Source: JAJZMY01 sp964604635
GTDB taxonomy: Archaea; Micrarchaeota; Micrarchaeia; Micrarchaeales; Micrarchaeaceae
Length of the DNA: 64,000 nt
Direction of reading: 5' to 3'
Assembly: GCA_964604635.1 (NCBI GenBank)
Contig: CAZRZO010000002.1
Span: forward strand, 1 to 64,000
In this document: piece after piece, positions 34,067 through 42,520 of the stretch
How the letters are laid out: every line of letters starts with the position of its first letter
How positions within the stretch are numbered: the stretch's first letter is position 1
Notes under the pieces: model-generated
Seen by the model: the letters and a program-made list of their open reading frames with translations, nothing else
What the model was told of the DNA's origin: nothing
Database searches by the model: none
Position numbers and translations under genes: made by a program

Positions 34067-36259
34067 ATGCCTACTAATGTTTCAGTACTAAAAAAATATT
34101 TACCTGATCAAGTAATTGATTCTTTATTAAAGCAAGGTATTACAACTTTAAATCCTTTACAAGAAACAGTATTTAAAAAAGGAATTCCAATTAATAATAT
34201 TTTAATATCTTCCCCAACAGCAAGTGGAAAAACATTAATTGCTGAAATAATATGTTTGAATAATATAATAAAAAATCAAAAAAAAGCAATATATGTAGCA
34301 CCAATGAAAGCATTAGTAATGGAAAAATACAATGATTTTAAGAAAACTTACCCTTATTTAAAATCAATAGTATCTATTGGTGATTTGGATAATAAAAATG
34401 AATATCTTTCTAATTTTGATATAATATTTGTCTCTACTGAAAAATTAGATAGCCTTATTAGACATAATATTAAATGGTTAAATAAAGTAGGTTGTATAAT
34501 TTTTGATGAAATTCATTTAATTGATGATTTATCTAGGGGTGTTACATTAGAACTTCTTATAACAAAATTAAAATCAAAAAACTTACAAATTATTGGATTA
34601 AGTGCTACAATAGGCAATGATGAAGAACTAAGTAAATGGATTAATGCAGAAATCTTCAAAAGTAATTATAGACCAACAAAATTAAGAAAAGGTGTTTTAT
34701 TTGATTCAAAAATATATTATGAATTAAAAAGTAAAAAAACAAATTTAAATTCTAAAAATCCAGATTCTTTATTAGCTCTTGCTGATGATTCTTTATCAAA
34801 AAACAAGCAAATTTTAATTTTTTATTCAACTAAAAAAAATACTGAAAATGAAGCAAATAAATTATCTAAATTTATTTCTAAAAAATTAAACAATGAAGAA
34901 AAACAAAAACTTATTAAAATTAGTAATAAAATATTGAAAGTTCTTGAAACACCAACATTGCAATGTATTAAAATATCAAATCTAGTTAAAGACGGTGTTG
35001 CATTTCATCATAGTGGATTATTGAGTAAACAAAGAACTTATATAGAAGAAGCATTTAAAAATAATTTAATTAAAATAATATGTTCTACAACAACACTTTC
35101 TCTTGGTATTAATCTTCCAGCACATACTGTTTTAGTAAAAAATATTTACAGATTTAATAATTATTCATCTAATTTAATAAATACTAATGAAGTATTGCAA
35201 TTATTTGGAAGAGCAGGAAGACCAAAATATGATAAAGAAGGTATTGGACTTATTTTTTTAAATTCAAAAAAAGATTTTGAAAAAGTTTTTAAGAAATATA
35301 TTAATGCAAAACCAGAAGATATTTATTCTAAATTAGCTATTGCACCATTGCTCAGATCTCATATTTTAGCATTTATAAGCCAAAATTTTTTAAATAGTTT
35401 AAAAGATATTGAAAATTTCATTTCACAAACATTTTATGGTTTTCAATACCATAATGCTGATAAAATAAAAATAATAATAATAAATATTTTAAAGGAATTA
35501 AATTTCTGGAAATTTATTGAGATTGAAGATGAAAATTTTAATGATATAGATACTAAATTTAAAGCAACTAGGCTAGGAAAAAGGATAAGTGAATTATATA
35601 TAGATCCATTATCTGCAAATTGGATTGTTAATGTATTAAAAGATATTAGCAAATTAAATAATATTAATGTAAAATCTATTAATTATACAAAAATAGATTA
35701 TGAATTAGTTATTTTATATTTAATTTCAAATACTCAAGAATTAAAACCTTATAATAAAATTATTAAAGAATCAAATTTTTTGTTTCCAATTTATAAAGAT
35801 ATTGGTATTGATTTTTATAATGAAAATGAATTTAATTTTAATTATGCTTTAAATGCTTTTACAACTTCATTAATGTTAAAAAATTGGATTGAAGAATTAA
35901 GTGATAATAATATAATTACAAAATATTCCATAACTCCTGGATTTTTATATGCAAAACTTTTAAATGCTGATTGGATATTATATTCAATAATAGAAATTTC
36001 AAAGATACTTCATATACCTATTAATAAATTTATTGAAATTAGAATAAGATTAAAATATGGTATTAAAGCAGAATTATTAAATTTGACAAGACTTGATTAT
36101 ATTGGAAGAGTAAGGGCAAGACTTCTTTTTAAAAATGAAATAAAAACTATTTCAGATGTTAAACAGAATGAAGAAAAATTAATTTCATTACTTGGTAATG
36201 ATATTTCACACAAAATATTATCTCAGATTAATTTTGAAAATAATATTAATTCAAAATAA
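34067..36259 (+). CDS. hel308: Ski2-type DNA helicase Hel308
   Basis: The 730-residue superfamily 2 helicase has a Q-motif-like LNPLQ and Walker A SSPTASGKT (48-56). Motif II is DEIH, motif III is GLSATIG, and QLFGRAGRPKYD is motif VI. The region after the RecA-like domains includes a winged helix and a helical ratchet. Near the C-terminus, RLDYIGRVRARLLFK resembles the helix-hairpin-helix part of Hel308. In archaea it acts on stalled replication forks in a 3'-5' direction. A related Ski2-like RNA helicase is the main alternative. A GTGA ribosome-binding site precedes the ATG. Confidence 0.88.
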   Translation: MPTNVSVLKKYLPDQVIDSLLKQGITTLNPLQETVFKKGIPINNILISSPTASGKTLIAEIICLNNIIKNQKKAIYVAPMKALVMEKYNDFKKTYPYLKSIVSIGDLDNKNEYLSNFDIIFVSTEKLDSLIRHNIKWLNKVGCIIFDEIHLIDDLSRGVTLELLITKLKSKNLQIIGLSATIGNDEELSKWINAEIFKSNYRPTKLRKGVLFDSKIYYELKSKKTNLNSKNPDSLLALADDSLSKNKQILIFYSTKKNTENEANKLSKFISKKLNNEEKQKLIKISNKILKVLETPTLQCIKISNLVKDGVAFHHSGLLSKQRTYIEEAFKNNLIKIICSTTTLSLGINLPAHTVLVKNIYRFNNYSSNLINTNEVLQLFGRAGRPKYDKEGIGLIFLNSKKDFEKVFKKYINAKPEDIYSKLAIAPLLRSHILAFISQNFLNSLKDIENFISQTFYGFQYHNADKIKIIIINILKELNFWKFIEIEDENFNDIDTKFKATRLGKRISELYIDPLSANWIVNVLKDISKLNNINVKSINYTKIDYELVILYLISNTQELKPYNKIIKESNFLFPIYKDIGIDFYNENEFNFNYALNAFTTSLMLKNWIEELSDNNIITKYSITPGFLYAKLLNADWILYSIIEISKILHIPINKFIEIRIRLKYGIKAELLNLTRLDYIGRVRARLLFKNEIKTISDVKQNEEKLISLLGNDISHKILSQINFENNINSK

Positions 36260-36288
36260 TTCAATATTAAAAAAATAAAGATGATATT

Positions 36289-37551
36289 ATGCAAATAATT
36301 AATGAGCTTAAAAAAAAACCAGTTGAAGGTAATTTAAAAATTTCTGCTGAAGATTTTATTGTTGAAGAAATAACAAATAATAATACTGTTCTTGAATTGG
36401 ATAAATCTTTTTCATTAATGCCTTATAACCAAATTCAACCACAAAAAGATAAAAAACAAGATCTTAAATTTTGTTTATTTATTTTACAAAAAAAGAATTG
36501 GAATACAATTCAAGCATTAACAGCAATAGCAAAAAAGCTAAGAAAAAGTTTTAAATCAGTAGGATTTGCAGGTACAAAGGATAGAACTTCAATTTCAACT
36601 CAATTATCAACAGTGTTTGGTGTTGATCCTGACCAATTATTAAATTTAAGAATAAAAGATATTAAAATAAATGGGGCTTGGATAATTAATAAAAAAATAG
36701 AATTAGGAGATTTACTTGGAAATAGATTTAGTATAAAAATTACAAATACAGAAATAAATGGTTCAATTGAAGATGCTGTTAAAAGTTTTAATAATGTTTT
36801 TCCTAATTATTTTGGGAAACAGAGATTTGGCAATAGAAATAATAATTATTTAGTTGGTATGGAATTATTGAAGGGAAATTTTGAAGGTGCTGTTATGAAA
36901 TTTTTAACAGATGCAGAAAATGAATTAAATGAAACTTCAAAACAAGCAAGAATTAAATTATATAATGAAAGAGATTTCAAAAAAGCATTAGAATATTTTC
37001 CAAGATATCTTAAATATGAAAGATTAATTTTAAATTATTTAGCTTTATATCCTTCAGATTATGCAAATGCACTAAGAAAACTTCCAAGAAATCTAAATTT
37101 AATTTTTCTTCATTCTGTTGAAGCATTTATTTTCAATAAAGAAGTAAAGAACATAATAAAAAATAATTCTTTAATAGAAGACATCAATTTTACTTGTGCA
37201 AAGAATAAATTTGGATTTCCAGATATAACACAAATTACAAAAATAGATAAAAAAGAACAGAAAAATAATAAAAATTATTTTTATGTTGTAAATATTATGG
37301 GGTATGATTCACAAATAAACAATATTGAAAAAGAAATATTAAATGAATTAGAACTTGAGCAAGATATGTTTAAAGTAAAAAGAATGCCTGAATTAAATTG
37401 TAAAGGTTCTTTTAGAACATTATTTTCTCCTTTTTTTAATTTTAATTCAAAAATTAATAAAGAAACTAAAGAACTTGATATTAAGTTTCTATTACCCAAA
37501 TCTTCATATGCTACTGTTTTTTTAAATGAATTAGTTAATGAAAAAAAATAA
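36289..37551 (+). CDS. truD: tRNA pseudouridine synthase TruD
   Basis: The 420-residue enzyme has the TruD sequence hallmarks. Near the start is AEDFIVEEI. GFAGTKDRTS holds the catalytic Asp98, and FPNYFGKQRFGNRNNNYLVG follows. It converts U13 of tRNAs to pseudouridine, and archaeal members can also act at position 35. The inserted domain after the FGKQRFG motif is present. It is preceded by the TGATATTATG start context and lies 29 bases after hel308. Confidence 0.93.
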   Translation: MQIINELKKKPVEGNLKISAEDFIVEEITNNNTVLELDKSFSLMPYNQIQPQKDKKQDLKFCLFILQKKNWNTIQALTAIAKKLRKSFKSVGFAGTKDRTSISTQLSTVFGVDPDQLLNLRIKDIKINGAWIINKKIELGDLLGNRFSIKITNTEINGSIEDAVKSFNNVFPNYFGKQRFGNRNNNYLVGMELLKGNFEGAVMKFLTDAENELNETSKQARIKLYNERDFKKALEYFPRYLKYERLILNYLALYPSDYANALRKLPRNLNLIFLHSVEAFIFNKEVKNIIKNNSLIEDINFTCAKNKFGFPDITQITKIDKKEQKNNKNYFYVVNIMGYDSQINNIEKEILNELELEQDMFKVKRMPELNCKGSFRTLFSPFFNFNSKINKETKELDIKFLLPKSSYATVFLNELVNEKK

Positions 37552-37706
37552 AAATATTTTCAATAAATTTTTTTATTTATCTTATTATTAAATTATTCAA
37601 TATGTTTTTAATTTTTGAAATTCTATAAAATATTAAATTTTTATATAAATTAAAAGAAATACAAATTTAAAATAAACTATATAAATAATTATGTTGTAAT
37701 ATTTTT

Positions 37707-38471
37707 ATGGAAAAATTAATATTCCTAGGAACTGGATGCCCAATGTATAAAGGAAAAGCTAGGGGTGAAAGTTCAATTTATTTCAATAATTTACTTTTAG
37801 ACTGTGGTGCTGGGACTGTAAATAAATTAAATAAACTTAATTTAATAAATAATATAGATACAATATTGATAACACATTTACATAAAGATCACATTAATGA
37901 TATTTTTAAATTAATCTCTTTTTTAAATATTGCATCAGAAGGTAAAACAATAAATATATTTTCTCCGCCAGGATTAAATAAAATATTAAATGTTTATAAA
38001 ACTCATTTAGGGCTTTCATCAAAATATTTTATTAATATTGATAAAATCAAAGTTAATGAAGGAATAATAGAAAATATCAATATAAATGATAAATTAGTAA
38101 GTTCTTATAAAATGGATCATAGGGTAATAAATTATGGTTATTTAATTAAATCTAATAATATAAAATTATTTTATAGTGGTGACACAAGAAAATATAAAAT
38201 ACCAAAGTTAAGTGTTGACTATTTAATACATGAATCAACTGGTTTAGAAAAACATAAAAAGATTATAAAAAAAGTAGGACATAGTACTGCAAAAGATGCT
38301 GCATTAACTGCTAATGAAATGGGCGCAACAACTCTTTTTTTAACACATATTAATAATTGGCTTAATAAAGATGTAGATATTTTAGAAGAAGCACAGAAAT
38401 ATTTTAATGGTAATATACACGTAGTAAAAGATTATGATATTTTTAAATTAAAGTTAAAATTAAGAAAATAA
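37707..38471 (+). CDS. rnz: ribonuclease Z (tRNA 3' processing)
   Basis: The 254-residue metallo-beta-lactamase fold protein has THLHKDH, giving the zinc ligands His57, His59, Asp61 and His62. MDHRVINYGYLI follows as in RNase Z, then YSGDTRK, and finally GHSTAKDAALTANEMGATTL with LTHI behind it. The enzyme cuts tRNA precursors after the discriminator base. This would be required here because the tRNA-Arg gene of this window has no encoded CCA. The flexible exosite arm is short. An arylsulfatase-like hydrolase is less likely given the GHSTAKDAA motif. Confidence 0.86.
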   Translation: MEKLIFLGTGCPMYKGKARGESSIYFNNLLLDCGAGTVNKLNKLNLINNIDTILITHLHKDHINDIFKLISFLNIASEGKTINIFSPPGLNKILNVYKTHLGLSSKYFINIDKIKVNEGIIENININDKLVSSYKMDHRVINYGYLIKSNNIKLFYSGDTRKYKIPKLSVDYLIHESTGLEKHKKIIKKVGHSTAKDAALTANEMGATTLFLTHINNWLNKDVDILEEAQKYFNGNIHVVKDYDIFKLKLKLRK

Positions 38472-38503
38472 TTTTTATTATATAAAAAATAGAATAAGAT
38501 AAA

Positions 38504-40285
38504 ATGAAAAATAAATTTGAAATATTAAATACTGATATCTTAATTATAGGTGCTGGTGGCGCTGGTTTAAGGGCAGCAATTGAAGCTTATGATAGAAATA
38601 ATAACACAAAAATAATTATTGTTTCAAAATCTCTTTTAGGAAAAGCTCATACTGTTATGGCAGAAGGTGGAATTGCTGCTTCTATTGGTGATGTAGATTC
38701 TAAAGATAATTGGAAAGTTCATTTTGCAGATACTTTAAGAGAAGGTGTTTATTTAGGTAATTGGAAAATGATTGAAATTTTAGTAAAAGAAGTACCTGAA
38801 AGAATTTATGAACTTGAGCAATATGGTGCATTATTTGATAGAACAAAAGAAGGAAAAATAATGCAAAGAGCATTTGGTGCACATACTTACAAAAGATTAT
38901 GCCATATAGGTGATAAAACAGGATTAGAAATTATTAGAGTTCTTGAAGTTCAAATTTTAAAACGAAATATTACTATTTTAGATGAATTACAAATTACAAA
39001 AATATTTAAAAATAATAATAAAGTAATAGGTGCAATTGGAATTGATTTTAAAACAGGTAAATTTGTTGTAATAAATTGTAATGCAGTAATAATAGCAAGT
39101 GGTGGATCTGGAAAATTATATAAAATAACTTCAAATTCATTAGAATCAACAGGTGATGGTCTTGTTTTAGCTTATGATTTAGGTTGTGAATTAAGTGATA
39201 TGGAAATGGTCCAGTTTCATCCAACTGGTATGGTTTATCCTCAAGGTGTAAAAGGTTTATTAGTAACAGAAGGTATAAGGGGTGAAGGAGGTATATTACT
39301 TAATAATAAAAATGAAAGATTTATGAAAAAATATTCACCAGAAAAAATGGAATTAGATGCTAGAGATATTGTTGCTAGAGCAATATATAATGAAATAAAA
39401 ATAGGAAATGGAACAGAACATAATGGTGTTTATTTAGATATTTCGCATAAAGGTGCAAGTTTTATAAAAAAGAAACTTCCAGCAATGTATGAGCAATATA
39501 AAGAATTTGCTGATATTGATATTACTAAGCAAAAAATGGAAGTAGCACCAACTGTTCATTATCATATGGGTGGTATAAAAGTAAATCCAGAAACAAATGA
39601 AACAAATATAAAAGGAGTATTTGCTGCTGGAGAAGTTGCATCAGGTGTTCATGGTGCAAATAGACTAGGTGGAAATTCATTAGCAGATATTTTAGTATTT
39701 GGGAGAAGAACTGGTATTTCTTGTTCTAAATATATACAAAAAATCAAGAAAAAAACAAATAATAAAATAAGTAAAATAATGCAAATACAAATAAACGAAG
39801 AAATAAAAAGAATATATTCTTATCTTAATTCTAATTTAAAGAAATCAAAAATAAAACAAAAAATCAATAAAAAAATATTAATTTATGAATTATTAGATTC
39901 ATTAAAAATAACAATGAATAATAATGTTGAAATTATAAAAAATCAAGAGGGTTTAACAAAAGCATTAAGTAAAGTATATGAAATAAGAAAGATTTTAAAA
40001 ACAAAAGATAGTAAAGTAAATGGCACTACATTATATAATAGAGGATTGTTTGCGCGTTTAGAACTTGAAAATGAATTAATTATTGCTGAATGTATAATAA
40101 AAAGTGCAATTAAACGAAAAGAGAGCAGAGGAACACATTTTAGAACTGATTTTCCTAAAAAATCAAAAGAGTGGAAAAAAAATATAATATGCAAAAAAGA
40201 AAATAATTTATTAAAATTAACAACAATATCTATTAATAAACTTCCAAAACATTTATTATTTGTTGGTATTGAAAAATATGATTAA
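38504..40285 (+). CDS. sdhA: succinate dehydrogenase/fumarate reductase flavoprotein subunit
   Basis: The 593-residue protein has the dinucleotide fold IIGAGGAGLRAAIEA near residue 14. His49 lies in AHTVMAEGG, at the position of the covalent FAD attachment in SdhA/FrdA. The substrate-binding QFHPTGM segment follows, and later GEVASGVHGANRLGGNSL. It oxidises succinate to fumarate or works in reverse. It is first of an operon with the iron-sulfur subunit and a membrane anchor. Aspartate oxidase is excluded by that context. Confidence 0.93.
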   Translation: MKNKFEILNTDILIIGAGGAGLRAAIEAYDRNNNTKIIIVSKSLLGKAHTVMAEGGIAASIGDVDSKDNWKVHFADTLREGVYLGNWKMIEILVKEVPERIYELEQYGALFDRTKEGKIMQRAFGAHTYKRLCHIGDKTGLEIIRVLEVQILKRNITILDELQITKIFKNNNKVIGAIGIDFKTGKFVVINCNAVIIASGGSGKLYKITSNSLESTGDGLVLAYDLGCELSDMEMVQFHPTGMVYPQGVKGLLVTEGIRGEGGILLNNKNERFMKKYSPEKMELDARDIVARAIYNEIKIGNGTEHNGVYLDISHKGASFIKKKLPAMYEQYKEFADIDITKQKMEVAPTVHYHMGGIKVNPETNETNIKGVFAAGEVASGVHGANRLGGNSLADILVFGRRTGISCSKYIQKIKKKTNNKISKIMQIQINEEIKRIYSYLNSNLKKSKIKQKINKKILIYELLDSLKITMNNNVEIIKNQEGLTKALSKVYEIRKILKTKDSKVNGTTLYNRGLFARLELENELIIAECIIKSAIKRKESRGTHFRTDFPKKSKEWKKNIICKKENNLLKLTTISINKLPKHLLFVGIEKYD

Positions 40286-40323
40286 ATTTATAAATATCAA
40301 ATAAAATCAAAAAAAAGAATTAA

Positions 40324-41025
40324 ATGTATAAAATAATAAAAATTTATAGTTCTGAAGAAAATAAATTCAAAAATTATAAAGTTCCAATCAATGAAGGTAT
40401 GGTTGTTTTAGATGCTGTTATTTATGTGCTTGAGCATTTTGATTCTACTATTGGTGTTAGGTGGAATTGTAAAGCAGCAAGATGTGGATCTTGTGGTGCT
40501 GAAATTAATGGAATTCCAAAATTAATGTGCAAAACAAGAATTGATTCAATAGAAGGAGATATAACAATAGAACCAATTAAAGTTTTTAAAAACTTAAAGG
40601 ATCTTGTTCCTGATGTTTCTGATGTTTGGAAAACAAAAAAACAAATTCCTTATTTTGAAATGATTAAAGAATATAGCAATAAAAAAAATAAAGCTTCAAC
40701 AAAATATATGAAAATTTATAATATAGATATTGAAAGATCACAAGAATTTAAAAAATGTATTGAATGTTTTTTATGTTTAGATTCTTGTCATGTTATTAGA
40801 GAACATAAAACTAATTATATTGGTCCAATGCATGTTGTTAATATTGCATCTCTTGATATGAATCCAATTGATAAAAAAGATAGAAGAGAATTTCTTAATG
40901 AAAATGGAATTAGGTATTGTAATATTACTAAATGTTGTACTGAAATATGTCCATTACATATAAAAATAACTGACAATGCAATTATTCCTGAAAAAGAGAG
41001 GATAAATGATAAAAAAATAATGTAA
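40324..41025 (+). CDS. sdhB: succinate dehydrogenase/fumarate reductase iron-sulfur subunit
   Basis: The 233-residue protein has an N-terminal ferredoxin domain with the [2Fe-2S] ligands Cys49, Cys54, Cys57 and Cys69 in WNCKAARCGSCG and its continuation. The C-terminal domain has two further clusters of cysteines (CIECFLCLDSC and CNITKCCTEICP) for the [4Fe-4S] and [3Fe-4S] centres. It passes electrons from SdhA to the membrane quinone site. It starts 38 bases after sdhA. Confidence 0.93.
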   Translation: MYKIIKIYSSEENKFKNYKVPINEGMVVLDAVIYVLEHFDSTIGVRWNCKAARCGSCGAEINGIPKLMCKTRIDSIEGDITIEPIKVFKNLKDLVPDVSDVWKTKKQIPYFEMIKEYSNKKNKASTKYMKIYNIDIERSQEFKKCIECFLCLDSCHVIREHKTNYIGPMHVVNIASLDMNPIDKKDRREFLNENGIRYCNITKCCTEICPLHIKITDNAIIPEKERINDKKIM

Positions 41026-41037
41026 TTTTCGATTTAT

Positions 41038-41754
41038 ATGAATCAATTTAAAAATAAGATTAAACAAAAAATAAAATTATTAATTCCTCCAGAATTTTTA
41101 GAATTTAATTTACGTTTATATTCTTTTATTTTTTTAATGATATTAGCTTTAATTGCATTATTATTATTTCCTATTTCTAAATATAAAGGTTATATAGATC
41201 CATTTTATTCTCCAACAGTATTAATTATTCCAATAATTGCGCTTTTTAGACTTACATGTTATGCTTTTAGAAAAGGTTATAATAGACATTTATTTAAACA
41301 TCCTCAATCTTGTATAATTTCTAAACAAAATGATTTTTCAAGGAATTATAGTGGTGAAACAAGTTTATTATTTAGAATAGAAAATTTACATAGGTATTTT
41401 ATGTATTTTTCAGTATTAATTCTGCCTTTTTTTTATTATGACATATATATTTCATTTGTATATAATTTATCAATAATAAGACTAGGTAGTTTATTTCTAT
41501 TAATAGATGCAATTATTTTAACATTATACGTTTTTTCATGTCATTCTGTAAGAAATTTAATAGGAGGAAATAAAAATTGTTTTAGTTGTTTAAATTTTTC
41601 AGCTAAAAGAAAAAATATATTTAATATACAATCCTTTTTAAATTCTCATCATGAATTTTTTGCATGGTTAAGCTTAAGTTTTATTATTTTTCTTGATCTC
41701 TATTTAAGAGCATTAACTGCATTTCATTTTAATATAATTTTAATGCATTTATAA
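41038..41754 (+). CDS. sdhC: succinate dehydrogenase membrane anchor subunit
   Basis: The 238-residue protein has about five or six membrane helices. Segments such as LFRLTCYAFRKGYNRHLF and NLHRYFMY recall the single-gene membrane subunit that accompanies SdhA/SdhB in some actinobacteria and archaea. So do CHSVRNLIGGNKNCFSC, NSHHEFFAW and the final DLYLR. The conserved His residues may bind haem or quinone. The position directly after sdhB supports the role. It should anchor the complex and reduce a quinone. The resemblance is judged from memory of those motifs. Confidence 0.75.
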   Translation: MNQFKNKIKQKIKLLIPPEFLEFNLRLYSFIFLMILALIALLLFPISKYKGYIDPFYSPTVLIIPIIALFRLTCYAFRKGYNRHLFKHPQSCIISKQNDFSRNYSGETSLLFRIENLHRYFMYFSVLILPFFYYDIYISFVYNLSIIRLGSLFLLIDAIILTLYVFSCHSVRNLIGGNKNCFSCLNFSAKRKNIFNIQSFLNSHHEFFAWLSLSFIIFLDLYLRALTAFHFNIILMHL

Positions 41755-41772
41755 TTTAGTAAAAGTGAAAAA

Positions 41773-41934
41773 ATGAAAAAAATAAACCCAAAATACAAAT
41801 ATCATTTATTCTTTTTTGGACTTTTAATGATAATAAGTTCTGGTTTTTTATATAAAGTTGAAAGAAATCTTGAATTAACAGGAATATTAGTAATAATTGG
41901 TTTTATTATTTTTATTTTATCATTAGTATTATAA
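41773..41934 (+). CDS. 53-residue two-helix membrane protein
   Basis: The frame from ATG 41773 to a TAA at 41932-41934 begins MKKINPKYKYHLFFFGLLMI. It has two hydrophobic segments separated by a short charged turn (YKVERNLELTG). A GTGA site lies before the ATG. It is 18 bases behind sdhC, so it may be an accessory small subunit of the dehydrogenase (an SdhD-like role is a guess). It converges with the TBP-like gene, 11 bases away. Confidence 0.6.
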   Translation: MKKINPKYKYHLFFFGLLMIISSGFLYKVERNLELTGILVIIGFIIFILSLVL

Positions 41935-41945
41935 AAATAAAAAAA

Positions 41946-42275
41946 TTATTTATTATATTTTTTAATTAATTGAACAACTTCAAGAATTGATTTTTTGACA
42001 TTTGCAATTGTTGCTGCACCCGTACAAATAATTTTACCATTTTTAAATAATAAAATAGCTGATTTGGGATTATGTAATTTTAATATTGCTCCTGGAAATT
42101 GTTCTGGTTCATAGTCAATATCTCGTGATATTGATGCTAATTTATATAGATCTAATTCAACTCCCAATGCTGAACTTGCAACTATATTTACAATTCTATA
42201 AGTTGGTTTTAATACATTTGAATTACTTTTTTTAGATACTTTTATTGCTTTTTTTACCATTGCTTTTTTTACCAT
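41946..42275 (-). CDS. tbp: single-repeat TATA-binding-protein homologue
   Basis: The 109-residue protein has a Lys-rich tail of about 22 residues (two copies of MVKKA) and then one TBP repeat: YRIVNIVASSALGVELDL, YEPEQFPGAILKLHNPKSA, ILLFKNGKIICTGA and a final helix. Phe60 and Phe77 match positions of DNA-kinking phenylalanines. Archaeal TBPs have two such repeats in about 180-200 residues. Here the frame stops after one, and the space downstream is filled by the convergent small gene, so no second half is present. It would have to dimerise to form a saddle. Whether the genome has a normal TBP elsewhere is not known from this window. Confidence 0.85.
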   Translation of the reverse strand: MVKKAMVKKAIKVSKKSNSNVLKPTYRIVNIVASSALGVELDLYKLASISRDIDYEPEQFPGAILKLHNPKSAILLFKNGKIICTGAATIANVKKSILEVVQLIKKYNK

Positions 42276-42520
42276 TTTTATCTACCAGATATTTTATAAA
42301 TTTAATACTTATTTAATAATATAATTATATTAATTATTTAAATCTTTATTTTTAATGTAATTTATATTAAATCCTTAAAAGATTAGAGAATAATATAAAA
42401 ATTTATTATTATACTTTCTATAAACACATTAAAAGCAATAAAAATATATCTAATAATATAAAAACAAAAACTATTTTTTTAATATTAGTATTTTTATTTA
42501 GTTTTTATAATATATTTTTA

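Noticed and set aside
38504..40285. L-aspartate oxidase (nadB)
   Set aside because: The flavoprotein family is shared, but the gene is followed by an SdhB with three cluster motifs and a membrane subunit.
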